From Vitis vinifera (taxonomy: Eukaryota; Streptophyta; Magnoliopsida; Vitales; Vitaceae), in NCBI RefSeq assembly GCF_030704535.1, contig NC_081806.1:5479001-5543000 (forward strand): DNA of 64,000 bases, written 5' to 3'. Within the stretch, counting starts at the first letter, position 1; each line of letters starts with the position of its first letter. Position numbers and translations under genes: made by a program. Shown here in pieces: positions 1 to 8,302 of this stretch. The notes under the pieces are model-generated. The model worked only from the letters and a program-made list of their open reading frames with translations, was not told the DNA's origin and did not search any database.

Positions 1-1232
1 TGCCCAACTATGGGGACGCTTTATTTGATTCAAACGAGTCACGTAAAACAATTAAATTAATCCAACAACTTAGTTGAGATAAGATCGATGCAAATATACG
101 CATGGTGAGAAAGCTAAGAAGATTCTTCCTTGTGCCCCTTTTCATTTGAGATTCTGACTTTTGGTGATGACCTAATGGTGGGTGAACCGTGAACCACACT
201 GTCTGACCCGGGTCCAGTCCTTAGGGCAAGAAAGATGACTGCAAGATGGGTAGAACTTAAATCAACGAGATAGAAAAGCCTGGTCTAAATTAAGGTGGCT
301 TAACAATACCTGTTCGTTATGATGGGAATATTGAAGAGGGGACCCTGAGGTGATATTTTGCACGCAGGTTGCATACCAGGCCGTCTTGGCTACAAGTCTT
401 CGTTAATTAACTTCGCTTTCAGCATGTATTGATGTGTTTGTATAATTGTATATTTAGATGAGATGGGTGAGCCACGCTTCGTCATCAATTAATTTTTTGC
501 TTGTATCAAGGGGCCTACCTTTTCTTTCTCCCAAGAATTCAAACGAAACCTCATCGTCACTGCCACCTTAATTGCCCAGAATATCCCCAAGATGAGTACT
601 CCTCATTCTAATTTTGTAAATGCTTTTAAGTTTGTTTTTTTAATGGGTCAGTAACTTCTCGACAAGAAAGATAGCAACGTAAGATAGCTTCACAACCACC
701 CTTGCCAAACCCTTGATTTTGGCTAACGAATTTTTATTAATCAGATTGAATTTTAAATTGAAATTCTACTTAGTTTGAGGGAGCCAAATGATTAGCTACA
801 ATTGTGGGTGGAGCATTTGGGATAAATGGTGGAACTTTGGCGGCCAACCCAAGTTGACCACCCTTTTCCTTTTATTTTCTTGGATTTAAAAAAAAATAAA
901 AAATAAAAAATAAATGGGAAGATGGAAGTTTGGGAGGTAGCATAAGAAAAACAAGGTCCATACTTAAAGAATGTCTTCAGAACCTAGTACTCCATTTCTG
1001 CAAGAAAGGAAGATGAACCACTTTTAACACATCTTAAAGTTGAAATCAAAGCCTAGATATGGATCTCCTACAGCCCTTGGATGAGGGATGATGACGTCAT
1101 GTGAAAACTAGATGATGCGTATACACACCAACATTAATTTAATCAATGGATTTCACTTTCACCCATGTGGGTAGCACACTTTGTTACCCAATGGTGCATT
1201 GGTGCACCTCTTATTTCCTACCACGTGGCATT
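1..1232. other. Intergenic spacer, no gene recognised
   Basis: No open frame here has splice context or recognisable protein similarity. The longest frame, at 8-199 on the minus strand, is short and looks like chance. A 10-bp palindrome ATGACGTCAT lies at 1091-1100 and matches the TGACGTCA core bound by plant bZIP factors. An AT-rich run lies near 885-915. Confidence 0.6.
1091..1100. promoter_or_regulatory. bZIP-type palindrome (TGACGTCA core)
   Basis: The perfect palindrome ATGACGTCAT contains the C-box/CRE core recognised by TGA and other bZIP proteins. No gene start is recognised nearby, so a regulatory role is only a possibility. Confidence 0.3.
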
Positions 1233-1610
1233 TTGATGGGCTGAGTGGAAGCGGTATTGGGTTTTATTGGGCCCAAGTAGGCCCCAAATGGAAGTGATGC
1301 CCAAACCATGTTGTGGGTTTCATTTTCCATTTGAAAGAATGAATGGGTTATGTTGGGCTTGAATTCATATTCATTGCCCACAAAGGGTCTATAACACTGC
1401 AGAGGTATGTTATTGGGCCCAAGTAGGCTATTTGATGGGCTGAGTGAAAGCGGTATTGGGTTTTGTTGGGCCCAAGTAGGCCCCAAATGGAAGTGATGCC
1501 CAAACCATGTTATGGGTTTCATTTTCCATTTGAAAGAATGAATGGGTTATGTTGGGCTTGAATTCATATTCATTGCCCACAAAGGGTCTATAACACTGCA
1601 GAGGTATGTT
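1233..1610. repeat. Two-copy tandem repeat, 199-bp period
   Basis: Copy 1 spans 1233-1431 and copy 2 spans 1432-1610; copy 2 lacks the last 20 or so bases. The copies differ at only a few bases. The sub-motif TTGGGCCCAAGTAGGC occurs three times, at 1267, 1413 and 1466. The third occurrence sits at the end of copy 1, so the duplication probably arose between two short matching stretches. The unit is richer in GC than its surroundings and contains GGGCCC palindromes. Confidence 0.9.
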
Positions 1611-1717
1611 ACCCCCAATTTTTGGCTAGTGGATAAAACAAAAATCAAATTTTAATAGTCCAATTCATATTGATGATATTATTTTTAAAAATTTGCTGGT
1701 CATTTTTCATAACTCGA

Positions 1718-2139
1718 CTTAGAGCACACTTAGCAATGGTTTTAGGAAGTGTTTCTAGTATTTCTAAGAGGTGTTTGTTTTTTTAATTTTTTGTTGAAAA
1801 TAATTTGCTTATAGACTTTACATTGTTTTTTATTTATTTATGACTTATTGTAAAAAAAATATATATATAAAAATCTAAAATATTTTATTTTCTCGAAATG
1901 AAAAAAGTAACATGTTTGCTTTTCTTTACTTTTTAGTATTTAATAAAAATAAAATCTTACAAAAACAAATAACTTAATACTTAACACTATTAAACATTAT
2001 TTAGTTTTAAGTTAACACTATAGTTTTAAGTTCTATTTATAATTAAGTAAACAAAAAAACAAATACCATTAGATAAAAAATTTCAAATATTAAAAAGATT
2101 AAAAATAATTCCTAAATTTATTATCAAACACGCTCTAAG
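1718..2139. mobile_element. MITE-like element (outer member of a nest)
   Basis: The ends are an imperfect terminal inverted repeat: CTTAGAGC at 1718-1725 and its complement GCTCTAAG at 2132-2139, with similarity continuing about 35 bases inward. The body is AT-rich and non-coding. A second element lies inside it at 1771-2067. The target-site duplication is not clear. The size and TIRs fit a non-autonomous class II element; superfamily assignment is inference. Confidence 0.6.
1771..2067. mobile_element. MITE-like element nested inside the 1718-2139 element
   Basis: It begins GTGTTTGTTTTTTTAATT and ends with the imperfect inverted counterpart (AATTAAGTAAAC then AAACAAATACC), giving TIRs of about 25 bp. 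A degenerate relative with the same order of internal motifs lies at 46540-46820. Confidence 0.55.
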
Positions 2140-2140
2140 A

Positions 2141-2356
2141 ATATGTTTAAGTTTTTTTATTTGATTTTATTATGAAAAATAAGTTGGAAAGTAAAATATA
2201 ATTAAAATTGGTAATAAATTTATTTATTTTTAAATTATTTGATCTTTGTATAAAAAAATATTAACTTTTAAGTCTATTTTTTGCCTTTTTCACTTTTTCT
2301 TTCCTTTTATTTATTTCTCTTCCATTTTTCTTCAAAATTTCTGGAAACAAACATAA
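2141..2356. mobile_element. MITE-like AT-rich element
   Basis: Its imperfect inverted ends read about ATATGTTTAAG on the left and GGAAACAAACATAAT on the right. The internal order (ATTATGAAAAATA, then TATAATTAAAATT, then CTTTCCTTTTATT near the right end) is shared with elements at 5980-6265 and about 51080-51290. It directly abuts the 1718-2139 nest. Confidence 0.45.
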
Positions 2357-4014
2357 TTTAAAAGAAAATATTTTAAAAAATATATTTTATTTGTAATAAC
2401 AAAATAATATCAATAAAATATATAATGGACCACTTGATCGGCCAGCCCAACTATTTCTAGGTAGTGGGCCTTATTTGCGAGCGGTCGAGCCGTTCACATT
2501 AAAAGGCCTAGCTACCACTGACAGTAGCCTGCATTGCATCCCGTAAACAATAATTAAGCTGATCTACTCCAATCTACAACAGAGACTGATATGAGTAATA
2601 ATTTAGTTCATTCACTCTTCTACTTTAATCAAACAAACTATCAGCATGAATGCACCACCTTTCTTCACTACAACTCTCAAAATTTCGTTACCAACTCTAG
2701 CATGGTGGCCGGTGGTTCATTCAAAATCCTTTCACGATTTTAATTTTTTCTTTGTAGTCAATCGTATTATGTCTCAACGACCAATTGATGTCATGTGGTT
2801 CTAAATACCTACCTCTCATTGTTGAACAAATGGATACAAAGATCGCTATTGAACATTGCACCCCACTTGAATTAAGGCCTAGCTTGATAGGGTAGATTTT
2901 GGTCTCCCAACCAGGGCCATTGCCAGATCCCAACGGCACCCACTTGGCCCATGTCTCTAAAATCCCATTACAATAACATCCATCCCCGAATTAACAACAC
3001 CCACGAGCCCAAACACTGACCATTAAGTTTGCTTGGGCAGTAGGCGGGCAATCATTTCAACGTCTTTCGTCTCTATTATATCTATCATCATCCAATCCAA
3101 CCTAAAAGTTAATTCCATTTGGTCAAAACTCATCATACTCCAAAACCCACTTTATCCCTTTCCAATCCCATCTTTCAATACTCTTCTATCCCCATTATAC
3201 TTTATATTTTTTTAATTTTTCCTTTCCCTCCATTTTATTTTACTCACCACTTTGTTGCTTTTCCATTTGGTTGACCAGAAAATCAGCTTTCACCCTGTCA
3301 TTTTACTCTGGAATTCAGGGGGTCAACCCATTTGATGCCGCCTGCTTCGCCAGACACGTAGCTTATCAGTGATGGTACCAAACTTAAATTCTCATTACTC
3401 ATCACTATCAGCACTAATTAATTCAAAGGCAAAAGGCTTCCACTGGTCGTACGGCTCTGATATTATCTCCATAGATCAGAGGGGTGTCATGTCATCATTT
3501 AATTATGGATAAATCCAAAAAAAAAAAAAAAAAACGAGGTAATATAAGTTGTCACGTGGAAGTCACGTGTCAAGTGACCAAAGATACCAGTACCACCACC
3601 CTATTATAATAAAGGGGAATTCTTGTAATTTAATGACAATTGAGAAATGGGTGCGCTAATTAGACGTAACAATCGAGATGGGTCCATTTTTTTTGGCTTC
3701 CCAAAAGTCACATTTTGCATCTTTTAAGGAAGGAATCAATCCCTCAAACTATCATCTGTTGGAGACGTCTCTTGATCTGTGAAAACAACCCAGCAACTCC
3801 TGCGATAACGCCGTTTTAAAATTTCACCCTCAATCTTACTTTATAAGCCTTAAAAGGTCATTTTACATTTCCCTAGGCTTTGTCATTGATACAAAATAAA
3901 AGTAATGACAAAAAAAAAATGATAAATTTATTCATTCTAGGAGAAATGGTGGGGATTTAATAGTAAAATACTAAAATCCTACCATTATTTTTTGAATTAA
4001 GTGTTTGGAAAATA
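2357..4014. other. Intergenic spacer, no gene recognised
   Basis: The part from about 2440 to 3480 is less AT-rich than its surroundings. It contains a 72-codon minus frame (2721-2939) and a 60-codon plus frame (3033-3215), neither recognisable. An A-run lies at about 3517-3534. Two CACGTG G-boxes lie at 3553 and 3564. Confidence 0.5.
3553..3569. promoter_or_regulatory. Paired G-boxes (CACGTG), 11 bp apart
   Basis: Two CACGTG hexamers start at 3553 and 3564, each preceded by GT, so they sit one helical turn apart. A TATA-like TTATAATAAAGG follows at about 3604. G-boxes bind bZIP and bHLH factors. No downstream gene was found, so this could be a distal element or chance. Confidence 0.35.
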
Positions 4015-4175
4015 TGTGATGTTTCATATCAGATTTAGAAGAAAGCGTATATTGCTATGTAAATATGTACTTCTCTTAATCTTATAAATGCATTTTAAAA
4101 TCATGAGAGTCATTTGAAACTTAAACGAATAATGTCTATATGGTTAGATGCAAACCATTATAAATGATATCAAAA
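4015..4175 (+). mobile_element. Short LTR/TRIM-like relic with primer-binding-site-like end
   Basis: An approximately 150-bp unit starts TGTGATGTTTCATATC. It contains ACTTCTCTTAATCTTATAAA and a CATGAGAGTCATTTG block, and ends just before TGATATCAAAATC. That last stretch resembles the initiator-Met-tRNA primer-binding site TGGTATCAGAGC. Related copies lie at 5505-5672 and 53437-53600. The layout suggests a solo LTR plus PBS of a small (TRIM-like) retroelement. Confidence 0.5.
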
Positions 4176-5504
4176 TCGATCTTCGATCCCGAAATAAGGT
4201 CTGTTTAATCTTGTGAGGATGTATCTATCCATTTGGTTTGACAATCCTATGAAATTTTTTTCTTAACCTCGAAGATGATTTTTAAAGTCGTAATGATTCC
4301 TTTGGACCTAGAGCATACAATATATAAAATATTTGATGTGGATCATTACAAAATGCGACAAAATTGTTTTAATGGTTGTTTTGTCTAAAGTAGGAATGAT
4401 GGGGACTTGTGTGCCCCACCTTAGGTTAAATTGGAGGTATGTGAGTACGAGACTTATGTTTATAAGGGAGAATAAATACTTTTTGGACCATGATTTTTAT
4501 TTTTTGGTGTAATTGACAAATGAAAATGAAGTTAATTTAATAATTTTAAAGGGTAATATAGGTAATATAATAAATATGAAAAAAATTCCATAAGTTAAAA
4601 TCTAGTTTCCATAAGAAAATAATAATTTCTTAATTTTATATTAATTTTTTAAGGCTATAAGCTTTTTGAATAAAATTAGTCTTTTTTTTTATTAAACTTA
4701 AAAAAAAATTGATTTCTCAAAGAATAATCCAAATGGTCCAAACATGATAAAAGTTAGGTTGTCTTGATTGTCATGGATTTAGATGGTGGACAAATTTTGA
4801 TTTTGTCTTTGTCTTGAATTTCCCCTATTTGAGGGAACAAACACTATCCACATCAAATTCTTACTATAAAAATTGAGGTATAATAATTTTCCGGTCATTG
4901 GTAAAGAATTAGAGGGAAATTAAATTTTTGTATCAAAAAACACAATCCCAAATTATAGTACTAGCTTATATTTTACTAGAGTACATTCACTTGGTCTCAA
5001 TGAAACCAAGCTTTTATTTTCCTATCAAATTTTGATATTTTTTTAATGCTTTTAACATAACATCAACTCAAACATCTTTAAAAGCTAGGGACCATGGCCT
5101 TTAGATGTTAGTGTGGGTGGGTCATGAGACCTAACATGGGCAAGTATCCATCAACAAGGATTTCATTTTAAGTAGCCTATTTTAGAGCCATCTACATAAC
5201 ATTACACACTAACTACTAGAAAATTCAAATTATAAGGACCACTGGCTTGTGTCCAATCACTTGACTTCCAACAAGGAAAAGTCTTTAGCCTATGTTTGAA
5301 TCTAAAGAAAATGACCCATTTTGGAATCTCATTCCACTCACTTCTCCTTGCATGTGATATTAATTGTGTGATTTATTAATGGTGGGAACCACTATATATC
5401 GCTCTCCTTCTTCTTTGTCTGGTTTTTGTATTATATTCGTTTCTTTTTTCGTAGTTTTTTTCTTATATGCGTTAACGATTAAATGAATAGATAGAATGAT
5501 GATT
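4176..5504. other. AT-rich intergenic spacer
   Basis: No open frame of note and no recognisable element beyond the flanking LTR-like relics. Confidence 0.5.
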
Positions 5505-5785
5505 GTGTGATATTTCATATTGGATAGGGAAAAAAGTCTTTAGTATGATATATGTATAAACTTCTCTTAACTTTATATAGATAATTTTAAAGTCATGAAA
5601 GCTTTTTAGGTTAAAAACGGACAATATTTACACGACTAGGAGTGGAGTTTATCATTACAAATGATATCAAAATCAATCCTTAACTCAATTCATATCGAAT
5701 AAGAGAAAAAATTCATGACACTGAATCTGATACTATATATGTATAAATTTCTCTCAACTCTATAGATGATATTATAGAATGAGTT
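5505..5785 (+). mobile_element. LTR/TRIM-like relic followed by a partial second repeat
   Basis: A unit starting TGTGATATTTCATATTGG at 5505 matches the 4015 relic and ends at a PBS-like TGATATCAAAATC at about 5662. A partial copy of the same unit begins only about 30 bases later (TTCATATCGAATAAGAG, about 5690-5785) and shares the ATATGTATAAA and TTCTCTCAACT blocks. This gives an LTR, PBS and partial LTR with almost no interior. Confidence 0.5.
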
Positions 5786-5979
5786 TAAGAAGTACCAAAG
5801 TCTATTGGAGTATGATTAGGATAAAACTCTATAGCATTTTTGTTAATAATAGTGAAAATATTTTTAAAGAGAATTACATTTAAATATAAAATGAAAAAAA
5901 ATACATTGGTAATTTATAATATAACAAAACTTACTTTTGAAAAAAATAAAATGATTTCTATATTTTAAAAATGTAGGTT

Positions 5980-6265
5980 ATGTTTGATTCTTGAAAAGTG
6001 CTAAGGAAAAGAAAAAAAAATATTAGGAAAAATAATTTTTTTATGTTTGGTTTCAATATGAAAAATACGAAAGAAAATAAAATATAATTAAAATTAGTTA
6101 GAAATTTATACATTTTAAAATCATTTTATTTTTATATATAAAAAAATAATTAAAATAAGTTTGAAATAACATATAAAATAATTTATTGATTTTAATTTTT
6201 TTTTCTTTCCTTTTATTTTTTCTCTCTATTTTTTTTTTTTTTTTACATTTTTCAGAACCAAACAT
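5980..6265. mobile_element. MITE-like element
   Basis: The terminal inverted repeats are ATGTTTGATTCTTGAAAAGTG on the left and the near complement (CATTTTTCAGAACCAAACAT) on the right. The body is AT-rich and shares motif order with 2141-2356. An (AT)n microsatellite at 6264-6284 abuts the right end. Confidence 0.6.
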
Positions 6266-6284
6266 ATATATATATATATATATA
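6264..6284. repeat. (AT)n microsatellite
   Basis: About ten AT units at the right edge of the 5980-6265 element. Confidence 0.9.
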
Positions 6285-6289
6285 AGCAT

Positions 6290-8150
6290 TAAGAAAAGTT
6301 TTAAACTTTTTGAATGATAGAAATTGGTTGGTAGTGATAAAGAGAAAGAAGATAGGAGTTGTAAATCAGAAGTCCAAATTTATGGAAGCAGCTCTGCCTC
6401 TGACTGGCTTGGCATGGTAAGTAGGGCATGTTGGCATAGCCTTGCATTTATTTTAGTTCTTATCTAACTAGTCCTTGTCTTATCAACATGCCCTTAAATG
6501 GCTTTTCCAATTACAAATATATTTGAATGTATTATTTTGAAAATTCATACATTAGTGTCCTAATATTCAATTAAGTTGTTGACACATCCTATGTCATGTT
6601 CAATTTATTTTGAGAATTTATAGAATGTTGCTAACACTTAATGCATCATGCATACTTAAGACTGAAAATAATTCTTTAATTGAGATATGGAAATAAGAAG
6701 GAAAGTCATTGTTACATATTTCATTATTATCCTTTTTAGAGGATGTGATGGGTATATTTATAATATTTTGTCTTGAAATTAATTGTTATGATTATGATTT
6801 AAACTTAGATTTTGATATTGATTTTCAAGTCATTTATTATTCTTTTACATTTTATTAGAACTTTAAGATCACGCTTTATACTCGACCCTATATCCTATTA
6901 ATACATTTACCTAAATAATTCTAATATACGTAAAAGCATTTGGAGCGTTAGATTGGACGAAGGTTCAAAAACAACAAATCTATGAATTTAGACTCAAAAG
7001 TCGATGAACATATATTTGATCATTTTCAAACAGACGAGGGTTAGATTTATTTAATTATAAATATAAATTTGATTTTAAATAATTTATTATGAAAAATGGT
7101 TAATTAATATTTAGAAATAATTTATAAATCATTTAAAGGTGAAAAATATTTGAAAAAAATGGAAAATTGAAAAAAGAAGAAGAAGAAGGCATTTTATAGG
7201 TGCTTCTTTTGTTCTATCAAAAGTCAAACTTAATATAAAGAAATAAAGGCTAAGGCTGCAAATTGAAAAATATTATATAACTAAAGTCTAAGGCTACAAA
7301 AAATAAAGGATATTATTTTAAAATAAATTCATTTTTAATATAAATGTTTAATTAAATATAATTCCAATAAATCAACTAGTAGAATTTTTTTTATAGATTT
7401 ATTATGAAAAGGAGCTAATAATAAATATTTTGGTTTAAAAGATAATAAAATTTAATATAATTTTTTTTATAATAAAAATATTTATTTAAAAAATAAATAA
7501 ATATAGAATAAAAAAATTCGCTTCTTTAAACATCAACTTTGTCTTGTGGTAATGATTAACATCTTTATCAAAACAAATGCCAAAATTAGTAGAACTAATC
7601 TTAGTGGGTCCCATGGAATTTTCCATTTTAGTCACTGTCATCTTCTCTTAATTAACTTGAAAATTTTTATTAATAAATTTTCCAAATTTTAAGTCATCAG
7701 ATGAAGCTGAATCTCAGCGGTCAGACTCAAGAAGATTAAAATATCAACCGTGAATGTAGTACGTGGAAGTATTTGATTGGCTGATTTGGGAGTTGTACGA
7801 CAGCTAGGACAGGAGGCCGGCTTAATTAAATTTACTATCAACCATTAACCACCTTCAATTACTCATGCAAAAGCGTGGAAGTGAAATTCCATATTTAGCC
7901 TCGAAGAAATCAGGATTTTCCAGGTTGCCATTAACGGAATCGGCTGTAGCTCGCCGTTAGGGTAGTTACACGTTCGCCTCACTGGAAACCGGTAAAAAGG
8001 CATGTATCTTCGCAACATTTTCTTAATTTTCAAAATCAACGTTGTGTTTTCTGTTTTTAAAAAACAAATCTCAGGTTATTAAAAGAAAAAAACAGGGAAA
8101 AATTCGAAAAGCATCTCTCTCCCCCTGTAGGAAAAAAAAAAAAACACCCC
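6290..8150. other. AT-rich intergenic spacer leading into the fucosyltransferase promoter
   Basis: No open frame or element is recognised. From about 7680 the composition becomes less AT-rich, consistent with the upstream region of the gene that begins near 8.2 kb. Confidence 0.5.
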
Positions 8151-8175
8151 TACAAATACTCAAGCGCGTCTGGGT

Positions 8176-8211
8176 ATGGAGGCTCTGAGCTTTTTCACCT
8201 GGCCAAATTAA
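8176..8211 (+). CDS. Upstream ORF 1 of the fucosyltransferase gene (11 aa)
   Basis: If the transcript starts before 8176, its first AUG opens an 11-codon frame (MEALSFFTWPN) that stops at 8209-8211, inside the AAACCCTA telo-box. The transcription start is not visible in the sequence, so whether this is transcribed is inferred. Upstream ORFs commonly reduce translation of the main frame. Confidence 0.4.
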   Translation: MEALSFFTWPN

Positions 8212-8229
8212 AACCCTAAATTAGGGTTT
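8211..8229. promoter_or_regulatory. Palindromic telo-box pair
   Basis: AAACCCTAAATTAGGGTTT is a perfect inverted repeat of two AAACCCTA telo-boxes. These occur in 5' regions of many plant housekeeping and growth genes. It lies about 75-90 bases before the main start codon, so it may fall in the 5'UTR or at the transcription start. Confidence 0.55.
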
Positions 8230-8247
8230 CAGAGTGTCTGACCTTGA

Positions 8248-8301
8248 ATGTGGGAATTTATAGCAGTTGAGGCATTGGCTCTTGTGAAGAAAATGCAATG
8301 A
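8248..8301 (+). CDS. Upstream ORF 2 of the fucosyltransferase gene (17 aa)
   Basis: ATG at 8248 opens a 17-codon frame (MWEFIAVEALALVKKMQ) that stops at 8299-8301. The main start codon at 8303 follows after one base. This spacing could allow reinitiation by a terminating ribosome or repress the main frame. Translation is not shown by sequence alone. Confidence 0.45.
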   Translation: MWEFIAVEALALVKKMQ

Positions 8302-8302
8302 G

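Noticed and set aside
2721..2939. 72-codon minus-strand frame in a GC-richer stretch
   Set aside because: No recognisable family, no splice context, no promoter or poly(A) signal; best read as chance.
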